Shown here: positions 21,189 through 30,743 of the stretch, in pieces
How positions within the stretch are numbered: position 1 is the first letter of the stretch
Layout: every line of letters starts with the position of its first letter
DNA from: Sphingomonas crusticola
GTDB lineage: Bacteria; Pseudomonadota; Alphaproteobacteria; Sphingomonadales; Sphingomonadaceae
Direction of reading: 5' to 3'
Length of the DNA: 64,000 bases
NCBI RefSeq assembly: GCF_003391115.1
Contig: NZ_QTJP01000001.1
Location: forward strand, 1 to 64,000
The notes under the pieces: model-generated
Database searches by the model: none
What the model saw: only the letters and a program-made list of their open reading frames with translations
What the model was told of the DNA's origin: nothing
Made by a program: the position numbers and the translations under genes

Positions 21189-21553
21189 GCGCTCGTCGTC
21201 CCCTGATTTCGTGGTGCCCCGCGCCAACTGGGCAAGGCGAAAGCGGGCGCGCCGGATGGCCACCCACTTCGGTCGCGCGCCGACTAGCAACGGGCGCCGC
21301 GGAATGCAAGGCAAGCAACCGCCAAATGTCGGTTATCTGCATGCCATCCCTGCCATAACGGCATGCGGGAAGTCGTGAAGCCGGCCGAGCGAGCCGGAGG
21401 ATAAGCGGGCGACGTCTGCCTGATCCGAACCACGACGATCCGCCAAGGTGGTGTGTTGCTGCTCCAGCCTATCGGGTTTGACAGCAAGACGCGGGATGCG
21501 GGACGGGCGGAGCGGGCATAGATGGATCGGGTTAGACACCGAGGACGTTGATC
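21189..21553. other. Intergenic region between atpH and ada
   Basis: A divergent promoter region with no gene seen. It includes an inverted repeat gcatgcc-N14-ggcatgc (21339-21366), which could be an operator or a small hairpin. Other short frames here look like noise. Confidence 0.45.
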
Positions 21554-22630
21554 ATGGATTACGATATTGCGGGCTCGATCCAGCCGCCTTCGCCGCTACC
21601 GATGCCTGATCCGGACGATTCCCGCTGGAATGCGGTGTTGCACCGCGACCGCGCAGCGGACGGCCGGTTCGTGACCGGCGTGCTGTCAACCGGCATCTAT
21701 TGCCGTCCGTCCTGCGCCGCGCGTCATCCCCGGCGGGAAAATGTGCGTTTCTTCTCCAGCGGTGCAGAGGCGCGCGACTTCGGGCTGCGCGCCTGCATGC
21801 GTTGCCGACCGGACGAAATTGCCGCCGACGAAGCCGGGATCGCACGCGCCGTAGCGCTTATTCTGGAGGCGGAGGAGCCGCCGTCGCTCGAGCGGATGGC
21901 TGCCGTCGCCGGATACAGCCCTTATCATTTCCACCGCCTGTTCCGCCGCGCGACTGGGGTTACGCCCGCTGCCTACGTCCGCGCGCACCGTGCCAAACGC
22001 GCGGAGCAGGCCTTGAAGGAGTCCGATACCGTGACCGCGGCCCTCTATGACGCCGGCTATGCGGCACCCGCCCGTTTTTACGCCGAAGTGCCCGACCGGC
22101 TCGGTATGACGCCGTCGCGCTGGCGCGACGGCGGACGCGGCGAGACAATCCGCTGGGGCGTGGCCGAAACGGATCTCGGGCCGCTGCTCGTCGCCGCCAC
22201 TGAGCGCGGCATTTGCCGGGTGGCGTTCGAACCGGACGATACGGAGCTACGGGAACATTTCCCCAATGCAGCCATCGAACCCGGCGGTGCCGCGCTGGAG
22301 GCGCTGATCGCCGAAGCGGTGGCATTCGTTGCTAGGCCGGGACGGGCGATGACGCTGCCGCTCGACGTGCGCGGCACCGCCTTCCAGCAGGCGGTGTGGC
22401 GCGAACTCGCGCGCGTGCCGGCGGGGGAGACATTAAGCTATGCCGCACTCGCTGCGCGCGCGGGTAAGCCCGGCGCAGCCCGGGCAGCGGGATCGGCGTG
22501 CGGAGCCAATCCGGTGGCTCTTCTGATCCCGTGCCACCGCGCCCAGCGCGGCGACGGCAGCCTTGGCGGCTATGCTTACGGGTTACCGATCAAGCAGGCA
22601 TTGCTGGAGCGGGAAAAAGCTGAGGGGTAG
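21554..22630 (+). CDS. ada: Ada: bifunctional DNA methylphosphotriester/O6-alkylguanine repair protein and transcriptional activator
   Basis: A 358-residue protein with the full Ada architecture. The N-terminal zinc module has four Cys ligands: C50 and C54 in GIYCRPSCAARHP, and C81 and C84 in RACMRCRPDE. An AraC-type helix-turn-helix follows (about 100-185, YSPYHFHRLFRRATGVTPAA). The C-terminal methyltransferase has the active Cys in ALLIPCHRAQRGDG. It removes alkyl groups from DNA and, when methylated on the N-terminal Cys, activates repair genes. ATG 21554 has gagga 8 nt upstream. Confidence 0.95.
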   Translation: MDYDIAGSIQPPSPLPMPDPDDSRWNAVLHRDRAADGRFVTGVLSTGIYCRPSCAARHPRRENVRFFSSGAEARDFGLRACMRCRPDEIAADEAGIARAVALILEAEEPPSLERMAAVAGYSPYHFHRLFRRATGVTPAAYVRAHRAKRAEQALKESDTVTAALYDAGYAAPARFYAEVPDRLGMTPSRWRDGGRGETIRWGVAETDLGPLLVAATERGICRVAFEPDDTELREHFPNAAIEPGGAALEALIAEAVAFVARPGRAMTLPLDVRGTAFQQAVWRELARVPAGETLSYAALAARAGKPGAARAAGSACGANPVALLIPCHRAQRGDGSLGGYAYGLPIKQALLEREKAEG

Positions 22631-22657
22631 GGCGGGGTATATTCGAACAATGGAGCC

Positions 22658-23362
22658 TCAAGCCTGATGAGTGATGTGCGGCTCGTCAGCATCGGAAGCG
22701 CCGACACCCATGCCACCCCCTCCACCCATCGCCCCACCGCCGCCGCCACTACCGCTGCGCTCTCCGCCATCGCTCTTACCAGCGGCGGTCCTGCCGCCCC
22801 CCGAGCCAGAAGGGCGGGCAGGTCCCTGCATCGGGATTTCCAGGTCGAAAGGGATCGGATCGAGGTCGAGCGCTTCGCGAACAAAGGCGCGCAGCGACAC
22901 CACCAGTTGGTGGGTGTGGACGGGGTGGCCCGCAACAAGTTCACGCACGGCCTTATCCGCCAGGCGCACCTGCTCCTCCGTTCCGAGCAGAATGATGTTG
23001 GAGAGCGCCGCCTCCACCGCGTCACGGATGCGGCGAGTGCGATCGGATCGCGATGCGGTCTCGGCGGTGAGATCGAGCGCCGCCATGGGCTCTTGCTGCC
23101 GCTCGGCCTGCTCGCGCGGCCGCAGATCGCGCTTGTGAGTGGGATCGACAGCCAGATTGCCCGTGAACGAGCCGCCCAGCGTCTTGTAGGCCGCGATCAG
23201 GGTGCGGAGCCGCTCGTTGATCTGCCGGTTCGTGCGCTCGCGCCGCTGCTGGAACGTCATCATCGTGAGCAGGCGGATGCCGACGCCCAGAAGCGTGACA
23301 AGTGCGAGGCCCAAGACGGTGACGAGCAGGCTCTGCCACGAGCTGAAATCCAGGTTCCGCAA
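22658..23362 (-). CDS. Membrane-anchored protein of unknown function
   Basis: A 234-residue product if the start is TTG 23362, which has a strong site (aaggaagatca) just upstream; a longer frame lacks one. One N-terminal transmembrane helix (SLLVTVLGLALVTLLGVGIRLL) is followed by a long soluble helical domain (RRERTNRQINERLRTLIAAY, ALSNIILLGTEEQVRLADKA). The C-terminus is a Gly/Ser-rich tail with GGGGGAMGGGGG. Family not recognised; it resembles conserved sphingomonad hypotheticals. It is convergent with ada. Confidence 0.65.
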   Translation of the reverse strand: MRNLDFSSWQSLLVTVLGLALVTLLGVGIRLLTMMTFQQRRERTNRQINERLRTLIAAYKTLGGSFTGNLAVDPTHKRDLRPREQAERQQEPMAALDLTAETASRSDRTRRIRDAVEAALSNIILLGTEEQVRLADKAVRELVAGHPVHTHQLVVSLRAFVREALDLDPIPFDLEIPMQGPARPSGSGGGRTAAGKSDGGERSGSGGGGGAMGGGGGMGVGASDADEPHITHQA

Positions 23363-23515
23363 TGATCTTCCTTCAATCGCGCTGTGCCAACGCGCACCGC
23401 GCGGCAACGTGTCCACTTCGCGGATATGAGGCGGCAGCGCTGATGGCCTGCCCAAACGAAGCGGCGGCGCCCGAAGGCACCGCCGCTGGTATTTCATTGC
23501 AGGATCGCCGGGTGG

Positions 23516-23878
23516 TTACCGGATCGCGTTCGTGACCACGGCGGCTATGATGCCGCTCGTGATGCCGACCAGCACCGCGTCGTTGCCCGACTGGACGTAA
23601 TGATAGCCGCGCGGCGGGGCGCGCAGGCCGCGATAGTTGCGATAGTCGATCTGGCGATAATTGCGTGCCTGGCGCTGGTCGAAGCGCTGGCCCTTGCGCC
23701 AGTCGCTGCGATATTGCCGCGCCGTTTGGCGCACCACCGTCTTATGCACGACGTTGCCGTTGCGCTTCACGATCGTGGTCTGGCGCGCTTCGCGGTGGCC
23801 CTGCGCATCGGCGGCGGAAGCCACCAGCGGACTGAAGGCAACGGACGCGGTAAGCGCGGCGAGGATGAGCTTCTTCAT
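23516..23878 (-). CDS. RcnB-family small periplasmic protein
   Basis: A 120-residue protein with signal peptide MKKLILAALTASVAFSPLVA. The mature part is Arg/Gln/Tyr-rich (RQYRSDWRKGQRFDQRQARN) and ends in the RcnB pattern RAPPRGYHYVQSGNDAVLV, followed by a hydrophobic GITSGIIAAVVTNAI. RcnB of E. coli takes part in nickel and cobalt homeostasis; here no metal-transport gene is nearby, so the metal role is only by family. Confidence 0.8.
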   Translation of the reverse strand: MKKLILAALTASVAFSPLVASAADAQGHREARQTTIVKRNGNVVHKTVVRQTARQYRSDWRKGQRFDQRQARNYRQIDYRNYRGLRAPPRGYHYVQSGNDAVLVGITSGIIAAVVTNAIR

Positions 23879-23996
23879 AATCTTTCTCCGACATTTGGCG
23901 CCGTCGCTGGCGTCGAGACCTATCTAAGCGTCCCTTGTCTCAACCATGTCGCGTCCCACGCACGAAATTGTCGCAAGTTGTCGCAGTTCACAGCCG

Positions 23997-25532
23997 CTAG
24001 TTTTTCCTGGCACCGTCCCCGATCCTATCGATCTCGGGCAAAGTCATCGGCGGCGCATCGCCGTCTTTCAGCGTGTCGATCGTCGCCAGCATCTTCTGCG
24101 CCACGGCGGCCGAGCCGGGGTCGTGCACGGAGAAGGCCGCCGGCTTGAGCGCTACCCGCGCTTCCGTATAGCGGCGTTCGTCGATCAGCGATCCTGCCAG
24201 CGTTAGGCGCAGCCAGGAGGCTTGCGGTTGCAACTCGAACGCCCGCATCAGCGCGAGCCTGGCATTCGCCGAGGGCGTCTGGTGCGCCCTCACGAACGAC
24301 TGGTAATAAGCGAACAGGATTTCAGGACTGCTGGCGTCGCCTTTATTGGCATCGACCAGGAGCTGGCGCGCACTCACCCATTTCGCCACGGCAAAGTCCT
24401 TCGCGTCCTCCAGCTTCTTCATCGCGATCAGGCCTTTGCCGAGCAGCGCGGAAGGATCGGACGGCTTGATCGCAAGCAGGGCGTCGGCGGTACGTTCCGC
24501 GGCATCCGTGTCGTCGGCGGCAAGCTGGACCCGCCACAGCAAGTCGAGCGTGGCTGGATCCCTGGGCGCGGCGACCGCGCGCTTCATCAGGTCGGCGGCG
24601 ATCTTTGCCGGCTCGCCCGGCCGCAATCCGCGCATGTAGAGGAGGCGGTCCCACACCAAAGCCTGGCCGGCCGCATCCAGCGTTTCTACCCGGATGTTTT
24701 CTATCGCGGGCGCATTCTGCTGCGTAATGTGCAGGCCGGGGATGGAGGGGGCGTTGCGATAGGCCTCATATTCGCCGACCAGCTTGGAAAGATCACCGAA
24801 CGCCTGCGTCGCCGCGTCTATCGGTTTCGTTCCCCCGCTGACCAGGCCCAGATATCGGCGCAGCTGCGGCGAGCGCTTGTCGTTGAAGACGAGATAATGG
24901 GTCAGCAGCCAGGCTTCGCTGTAAAAGGCAAAGACATCGCGCTTGCGGTTGTCCGGGTCGTCCGCCAGCAGCGCCCGGATCGGAATGGGATTGCTGGTAT
25001 GCAATCCGGCGAAACGGTAGGTCGCGGCCTGGCCGACATTCGCCGATCCGTCGCTCGCGAAGCCGGTGGCGCCGAGCAGCTCGGCATAGCCTTCGACGAA
25101 CCAGCCCGGATAGGCGGCGGTGTAGTTCTGCAACATGTAATGATGCGCATATTCGTGGAACAGCACGACTTGCGGCGAGAAATCGTCGTTGGAAGCATCA
25201 TAGCTGGCGATGCGCGGGCCAACGGCGATCGGGCCCTGTGGCCCCACCGTATAGAAACCCGCCGCGTTGCTCTGGCCGATGAGATCGCCGACCTGGGCGG
25301 CATTGGCGACGAGGAAGACGGTGAGGGGCGCGGAATCCTCATCGGGTTTGCTGATCGACATCAGCCGCAGCAACTGATCGTAGCGTTCCAGCGCGACCAC
25401 CGATTTCTGGATTTCGCTGGCGGGCCCCTGCGAATAGAGAATGAAGTGGCGCGACGTGGCGCGGCGCCATTCGGCATGGAGCGGGGCGGCCCAGGCGGCG
25501 CAGGCTGCAAGGAAAAGCAGCGCACTGCGCAA
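23997..25532 (-). CDS. Secreted HExxH metalloprotease-like protein with TPR region
   Basis: A 511-residue product from TTG 25532, chosen for gaagg 8 nt upstream and because a signal peptide follows at once (LRSALLFLAACAAWAAPLHA). The N-terminal half is DUF1570-like and has the zinc motif FHEYAHHYM, with GWFVEGYAELLG supplying a likely third ligand glutamate. The C-terminal half is TPR-like helical repeats. Probably periplasmic. It ends up next to a radical SAM gene on the same strand, 56 nt downstream. Substrate unknown. Confidence 0.75.
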   Translation of the reverse strand: MRSALLFLAACAAWAAPLHAEWRRATSRHFILYSQGPASEIQKSVVALERYDQLLRLMSISKPDEDSAPLTVFLVANAAQVGDLIGQSNAAGFYTVGPQGPIAVGPRIASYDASNDDFSPQVVLFHEYAHHYMLQNYTAAYPGWFVEGYAELLGATGFASDGSANVGQAATYRFAGLHTSNPIPIRALLADDPDNRKRDVFAFYSEAWLLTHYLVFNDKRSPQLRRYLGLVSGGTKPIDAATQAFGDLSKLVGEYEAYRNAPSIPGLHITQQNAPAIENIRVETLDAAGQALVWDRLLYMRGLRPGEPAKIAADLMKRAVAAPRDPATLDLLWRVQLAADDTDAAERTADALLAIKPSDPSALLGKGLIAMKKLEDAKDFAVAKWVSARQLLVDANKGDASSPEILFAYYQSFVRAHQTPSANARLALMRAFELQPQASWLRLTLAGSLIDERRYTEARVALKPAAFSVHDPGSAAVAQKMLATIDTLKDGDAPPMTLPEIDRIGDGARKN

Positions 25533-25588
25533 CCGGCCGGCCTTCGAGGGCGCGCTCGCGATTAAAGACGGGGCGGGGCGGGCGCCCC

Positions 25589-26683
25589 TCAACGTGCCTC
25601 CATCAGGACTGGATGATCGAACGGGAATTGCGGCGTGCGCACATCGCCATAGCAACGGCTGCAGGTCGAGATTTCGTCATGCCTGCCGTCGGTCATCTTC
25701 TGCGCGAACGAATTGCGGGCGAGATTGGTGAGGGTCTCGCGGAACGTCTCGACCGTCAGATTGCCGAGCGGATGTTCGCGCACGAAATCCTGGCAGCAGG
25801 TGAGCACCGCGCCGTCGCAATCGACGATCAGGTCGCGCGCCACCTCGGCATCGCAGCGGATGCGGACGGGCGCGAGCGACAATTTGTCGAACAGGCTGCG
25901 ATCTTCCATGCAGCGGCTCGCCATCGGATCGAACACCACCTCCCGCGCGCCGCGCGACATGAACCATTCGCGGATCATCACGAGCTCGTCGCGATTGGCG
26001 CGGCTGACGGGCACGCTGACGCGGACCTTGCCCGGGAAGTCGCGCAGGATCTGCTCATATTTGGGGAAGACGTTCTTGGCCCGCAGCGGCGTCATCAGGT
26101 AATTGTAGGTCTCCGGCGTCAGCGATTCACAATGTAGCGAGAGCAACGTCACGTAAGGGTACAGCACCTTGTGCCTGGCGCTGTTATAGGCGGCGCCATT
26201 GGTGTTGACCGAGAAGATCACGTCGGGAAGCCGTTCGTGCACATAGCGCGCGCGTTCGACCACCAGCGGGTCGACCAGCCCGTCGCCGAACAGCCCGAAG
26301 CCGATATGGCTGTCGACCGCGACGCCCTCGTCAACGATGCCGTCGATGATCTTGCGGAACAGATCCATCGGGATGGTGCCGCGCGGCGAGGCGGCGGTGC
26401 TGGCCTTGCCGGTTGGGCAATGGACGCACGAGGCGTTGCAGGTGCCGGTCGTGCCGATACCGACCGAATTCAGATGCGGGACGCCGCCGGCGGAGCGCGG
26501 CCGGGCCTTGGCCAATTCGCGCCGGGCAAGCGGCAGGGTCGGGGCAAAGACCAGCGCCGCACGAAAGAACAGCCCCGCCAGGCGCGGCCGATGCCGATAT
26601 TTGGCCATGCCGCCCCATTTCTGGAGCAGCAACGCGAAGTTCCGGACCGGGCCGGTCGGGAGGGTCTGGTCGGGCACGTCCAT
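25589..26683 (-). CDS. Radical SAM protein with SPASM-type C-terminal cluster motif
   Basis: A 364-residue enzyme. The [4Fe-4S]/SAM motif CxxxCxxC is seen as GTCNASCVHCPTGKA (about residue 88). The TIM-barrel core is followed by a Cys-rich C-terminus (CDGAVLTCCQDF, HPLGNL, STCSRCYGD) typical of SPASM domains that hold auxiliary clusters. Such proteins modify peptides, sugars or cofactors. The start ATG gives a divergent 71-nt gap to the S1 protease. No small precursor peptide is evident, so a RiPP role is unproven. Confidence 0.85.
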   Translation of the reverse strand: MDVPDQTLPTGPVRNFALLLQKWGGMAKYRHRPRLAGLFFRAALVFAPTLPLARRELAKARPRSAGGVPHLNSVGIGTTGTCNASCVHCPTGKASTAASPRGTIPMDLFRKIIDGIVDEGVAVDSHIGFGLFGDGLVDPLVVERARYVHERLPDVIFSVNTNGAAYNSARHKVLYPYVTLLSLHCESLTPETYNYLMTPLRAKNVFPKYEQILRDFPGKVRVSVPVSRANRDELVMIREWFMSRGAREVVFDPMASRCMEDRSLFDKLSLAPVRIRCDAEVARDLIVDCDGAVLTCCQDFVREHPLGNLTVETFRETLTNLARNSFAQKMTDGRHDEISTCSRCYGDVRTPQFPFDHPVLMEAR

Positions 26684-26754
26684 CCCCTTACCAGAATTGA
26701 GGCGCCGGTTGAAAGCCGCTGGCGTCATATCGCCGGGCCGGGCAGAAGGGCTGC

Positions 26755-28101
26755 GTGCGGTGGCGGTTAGCGATAGCGTTGTGTGCGGCGCTTTCGAGCG
26801 GACCGGCCGTGCTTGCCCAATCGCCGGCCATCGTTTCGCCGACCATCCCTTCGCCGACGAACCCGGCGCCGCCCATGTCGCGTGCCGCCCCGGCCGTGCC
26901 GGACAAGGCGGCGCTCGCCGCGCCCGTCGTCCAGAGCGCGATCGAGGCATTGGCGCAGGACGCGCGGGAATATGCGCGCCTCTATAGCGTCCCCCTCGAT
27001 CAGGCGATGCGCGAGCTGCAGGCCCAGCAGGACAGCGTTGCCGCGACCGACGCCCTCCAACAGACATATCGCGACCGCCTCGCCGGTCTTGCGATTGCGC
27101 ATGACGGCGGCTTGCGGATCGTCGTGCTGCTGACCGGCAGCGAAGCCGTTCCCGATCAGGCGATCACCGCCGCCGGCCTGACTATCCCCGTCACCTTTCA
27201 GACCGGCGCGCCCGCCACGCGCGACCGGATCCTGGCCGCGATCGCCGCGCATCAGGCGGAGATCCGGGCGGCCCTGCGCAACCCGCCCGGCATGGGCGTC
27301 GATCCGCGTAGCGGGATGCTGGCGGTGATGGTCAAGGCGGCCGATGTCGGCGCGGACGGGCCGGAGGCGCTGGCGGCGCGGCTGAGCGAAATTGCGACGG
27401 TTCCGGTGCGGGTGGTGAGCTGGGGCGACGCCGATACCAATTTGATGGCCGAGGGCGGGGGGCGCGTGATCGGCTTCGATCCGGCGATCGGCCGGCGCGG
27501 CGTCTGCACCAGCGGCTTCGTCGTGACCGACGGCGCGCAGAGCGGCATCGCCACCGCCGCCCATTGCCCGGACCAGATCGACTATGTCGAGCCCGGCGGC
27601 GGCGAGGTGCCATTGACTATGATCGGCGCCTGGGGCGCTTTCTATCAGGACGTGCAGATCCACACCGGGGCGGGTCCGCTGGCGCCGCTTTTCTATGCGG
27701 ACAAGGGCAAGACCGTCTCGCGGCCGGTGACGAGCTGGCGCAATCGCACCAGCACGCGCTCCGGCGACGTCGTCTGCCATCGCGGCGAGCGCACGGGCTA
27801 TAGCTGTGCCGAGGTCCAATATGTCGATTATGCCCCGCCCGGCGACCTGTGCGCCGGCCCGTGCGAGCCGAGCTGGGTGGCGGTGCGCGGGCCCGACTGC
27901 AAGGGCGGCGACAGCGGCGGCCCGGTGTTCAGCGCCACCATCGCCTTCGGGCTCGTCAAGGGATCGAGCTATACCGCCGACGGCCGCTGCCGGCTCTATT
28001 ATTATATGTCGACCGACTATCTGCCGCCAGGCTGGACGCTGGCTTACCAGAGCGGAGGCGCGGCACCGCAAAATAAAAAACACCAGATTCGAACTAGATG
28101 A
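26755..28101 (+). CDS. Secreted S1-family (trypsin/alpha-lytic-like) serine protease
   Basis: A 448-residue protein starting at GTG 26755 with signal peptide (RWRLAIALCAALSSGPAVLA). A long pro-region (about 25-230, DAREYARLYSVPLDQAMREL) precedes the protease domain. The catalytic His is in IATAAHCPDQ, the Asp probably in YQDVQIHT, and the Ser in CKGGDSGGPVFS. Several Cys could form disulphides. The final residues NKKHQIRTR and stop lie inside element B, so the C-terminus was formed by, or is shared with, that repeat. Confidence 0.88.
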   Translation: MRWRLAIALCAALSSGPAVLAQSPAIVSPTIPSPTNPAPPMSRAAPAVPDKAALAAPVVQSAIEALAQDAREYARLYSVPLDQAMRELQAQQDSVAATDALQQTYRDRLAGLAIAHDGGLRIVVLLTGSEAVPDQAITAAGLTIPVTFQTGAPATRDRILAAIAAHQAEIRAALRNPPGMGVDPRSGMLAVMVKAADVGADGPEALAARLSEIATVPVRVVSWGDADTNLMAEGGGRVIGFDPAIGRRGVCTSGFVVTDGAQSGIATAAHCPDQIDYVEPGGGEVPLTMIGAWGAFYQDVQIHTGAGPLAPLFYADKGKTVSRPVTSWRNRTSTRSGDVVCHRGERTGYSCAEVQYVDYAPPGDLCAGPCEPSWVAVRGPDCKGGDSGGPVFSATIAFGLVKGSSYTADGRCRLYYYMSTDYLPPGWTLAYQSGGAAPQNKKHQIRTR

Positions 28102-28244
28102 TTTCACCGATATGGTTCGTTTCGCAGGAAAAGGCGAATATTCGCGAACCGTGTTGGTTAACTGACAATTTCAAACAGCCTGGGAAAGCAGGCGGCAACC
28201 AACCCGCTGGCTAGCGTCATACATCTTTGTTCCTGTTTTGTCCA
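28070..28244 (-). ncRNA. Element B: inverted copy of element A, candidate small RNA
   Basis: The reverse complement aligns with 875-1061: a 19-nt LexA-like box (28226-28244), a possible -35 (CTGGAC) and -10 (TGTATG) spaced 16 nt, a ttaaccaacacggttcgcg block, gaaacgaacca, and a hairpin at 28081-28100 followed by six Ts, A and four Ts at the 28070 end. It overlaps the last codons of the S1 protease on the other strand. Interior bases vary while the box and terminator are kept. Confidence 0.45.
28226..28244 (+). promoter_or_regulatory. LexA/SOS-like box of element B
   Basis: The top strand reads tttgttcctgttttgtcca, the exact reverse complement of 875-893. GTTC-N7-GTCC is one base from the alphaproteobacterial LexA consensus. 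Just downstream ccaggtg-gaaa-cgcctgg (28242-28259) can form a short hairpin. Confidence 0.4.
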
Positions 28245-28441
28245 GGTGGAAACGCCTGGATAGATGTGGAGCCAGTCGCGCCGGGCGCGGCGTGCCCACG
28301 AGGCTGAGAACAGCTTCCGCTCCGATGCCGTTTGTTGCAGCGACGAGGTCGTTGCCTTGATCCATGCCGATCGAGGCGCAGCCGACTTGACCCTAGGTCA
28401 GCGCCTCGAAACTATCGGTTTGCACGACCCCGGAGGGTGGA

Positions 28442-30502
28442 ATGGATCGACGACAGTTTCTGGCAAGCGCGGCGGCCATCGGGGTGACTGGCATCTGGGT
28501 GAAGGGATCGGCCGCATCGCCATCGCGGGTCGCGTGGCGCGAGGAGCGTGCGCTATACCCGCAGGGCGTCGCCTCGGGCGATCCGGACGAGCATAGCGTG
28601 GTGCTGTGGACCCGGCGCCCGTTCGATCGCGGCGAACGGCACATGCTGACGGTGGAAGTGGCGCTGGATGCGGAGTTCCGCCGCGTGGTCGCCACGGCGC
28701 GGGCGCCGGTGCTGGCGGCGGCCGACCATACGTGCCGGGCGATGATCGGCGGTCTGGCGCCCGCGACGGTCTATCATTACCGTTTCACGGACGAGACGGG
28801 CGCCGGCAGCCGGATCGGACGCACGATCACCGCCCCGCGCGTCACCGATCCGCGTCCGGTCCGCTTCGCCTTCGTGTCATGCCAGAGCGTCAACGAAGGC
28901 GCCCAGAATGCCTTCCGCCGGATGATCTGGGAGGACGAAAACGCGCCCGCCGGCGGCAAGCTCGGCTTCGTGCTCCATCTGGGCGACTTCATCTACGAGG
29001 TGGTCGAATATCCCGACGAGGTGCCGCATCGCTATGGGCGCACGGTGTACGATCTCGGGCGCATCCCCGACGCGCGCAAGGTCGCCAATTTCCACGTGCC
29101 GACCAACCTCGCCGGCTACCGCCACGTCTATCGCGCGCATATCGACGACCCCGACATCCAGGATGCGCGGGCACATTTTCCGTTCGTCTGCATCGGCGAC
29201 AATCACGAATTCTCGTGGCAAGGCTGGCAAAGCTTCATCAAATATCCCGGCAGCGAACCCGAGCCCGCGCAGCCGCTGCGCGTCGCCGCCAACCAGGCCT
29301 GGTGGGAATATATCCCGTCGCGCGTGCGCAAGGCATCGGGCGACGGGCTCGACCAGTTCCGCCCGCCGCAGGTGGCGAAGGCGGCGATCGAGACGTTTGA
29401 CGATCATGGCTTCGGCATCGAGGCCAATAACCGCGTCGCCGTCGGCAGCATGACCGCCTATCGCGCGCTGCGCTACGGCAAGCATGTCGAGCTGATCCTG
29501 ACCGATTTCCACAGCTATAAGATGGCGGACCCGACCGATCGGCCCGAGGCGGCGGCGCTCGACTCGGGCGACTATCCGGTGGTGCCGCAGGAGTGGATGG
29601 AGATCGTCGACGGGGGCAGCGATTATGCCGGCGGCAACCCGCCCGCGACCATCGCGATCGGTGACAAGACCATTTCCAATTTTCGCAAGGGCGAGCCGCC
29701 ATTCACGATGCTCGGCCGGGAGCAGAAAGCGTGGCTTAAGGAACGGCTGACCCGATCGACCGCGACCTGGAAGATCTGGGGCGCGACCAACGGCACGCTC
29801 GACATGCGGACCGATCCGCAGAATCTGCCCGCCGGGATGGTCAAGGCGCCATGGCCGGGCAAGGGCTACGGCACGTTCGGCGGCGGCGATTTCAGCGGCG
29901 CGTTCGCCGAGCGCGCGGAGATTTACGACCTGGTCCGCGACCGGAAAATATCGGGCTTCGTCACCGTCTCGGGCGATCGCCACAGCTTCTGGGCCGGCTA
30001 TGCCGCGCCGGCGCTGCCGCCCGCCGGGTTCGCGCCGGTGGGGATCAGCTTCATCACCGGCTCGATCTCCGCACCGGGCCTCGCCGAAGCGATGGAATAT
30101 AAGAAGGCGGATACGCCGCTACTGCCGTTGTTCGTGCGCAAGCCGGCGGGCGCCGCGCCCGAGGCGGTGATCAACCTGACGTTGAAGCGCGGGGTGCGCG
30201 CGGCACTGGAATATGCGGCGAGCGGCGACATCGCGAAGGCGCGGGCGCTGACCAATCCCGACGTCGCGCCGCATCTGGAGTTCGTCGACATGGCCGGGCA
30301 CGGTTATTCGGTGGTCAGCGCCGGACCGGACACGATCGAGACCGAGTTTGTGTGCATCGTTCGGCCGATTACGCGGGCCACCACGGCGGACGGTGGGCCG
30401 TTGCGGTATCGGGTGGCGCATGAGGCGCGGTTGTGGGAGGCGGGGGGCGTGCCGAAGCTGGAGCAGCGGATGGTTGAGGGGCAGGCTGAGTTGTCGGTTT
30501 GA
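28442..30502 (+). CDS. PhoD-type alkaline phosphatase/phosphodiesterase, Tat-exported
   Basis: A 686-residue metallophosphatase. The N-terminus MDRRQFLASAAA is a twin-arginine signal. A beta-sandwich domain (about 40-135) precedes the PhoD catalytic domain, with motifs FVSCQSVNEG, LHLGDFIYEVVEYP, CIGDNHEFSWQG and TVSGDRHSFWAGY, which provide Fe/Ca ligands. It hydrolyses phosphate mono- and diesters in the periplasm. ggaggg lies just before the ATG. No Pho box was recognised upstream. Confidence 0.92.
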   Translation: MDRRQFLASAAAIGVTGIWVKGSAASPSRVAWREERALYPQGVASGDPDEHSVVLWTRRPFDRGERHMLTVEVALDAEFRRVVATARAPVLAAADHTCRAMIGGLAPATVYHYRFTDETGAGSRIGRTITAPRVTDPRPVRFAFVSCQSVNEGAQNAFRRMIWEDENAPAGGKLGFVLHLGDFIYEVVEYPDEVPHRYGRTVYDLGRIPDARKVANFHVPTNLAGYRHVYRAHIDDPDIQDARAHFPFVCIGDNHEFSWQGWQSFIKYPGSEPEPAQPLRVAANQAWWEYIPSRVRKASGDGLDQFRPPQVAKAAIETFDDHGFGIEANNRVAVGSMTAYRALRYGKHVELILTDFHSYKMADPTDRPEAAALDSGDYPVVPQEWMEIVDGGSDYAGGNPPATIAIGDKTISNFRKGEPPFTMLGREQKAWLKERLTRSTATWKIWGATNGTLDMRTDPQNLPAGMVKAPWPGKGYGTFGGGDFSGAFAERAEIYDLVRDRKISGFVTVSGDRHSFWAGYAAPALPPAGFAPVGISFITGSISAPGLAEAMEYKKADTPLLPLFVRKPAGAAPEAVINLTLKRGVRAALEYAASGDIAKARALTNPDVAPHLEFVDMAGHGYSVVSAGPDTIETEFVCIVRPITRATTADGGPLRYRVAHEARLWEAGGVPKLEQRMVEGQAELSV

Positions 30503-30743
30503 GTTGGGATTTGATGTAAGTCCTATCGAAGCTGGGTGGTTGCGTCTGCCGAAACGCAATTAGGTATTGTGTCCCGGAATCCCGAAATCCTTGTGTTCCC
30601 GAATTTCCGACAAATAAGGGGAGCTAAGCGCCCACCTCCGGTCGTTCACACAGAGTCCCGACAACCCTGAGCGCTGCCCCGGGTGCGTATCGCGCGGACT
30701 CCGTGCATGCTGCGCGGACGGCAAGGAACGTTAAGCGCAGCGG
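30503..30743. other. Intergenic region with REP-like motif copies
   Basis: The 3' gap between PhoD and the leftward response regulator. caattaggtattgtgtcccg (30557-30576) and a degenerate copy near 30591-30606 match the repeats at the left edge of the window. No gene seen. Confidence 0.6.

Noticed and set aside
21339-21366. Inverted repeat as a riboswitch upstream of atpH or ada
   Set aside because: Only a 7-bp stem with a 14-nt loop and no conserved riboswitch core.
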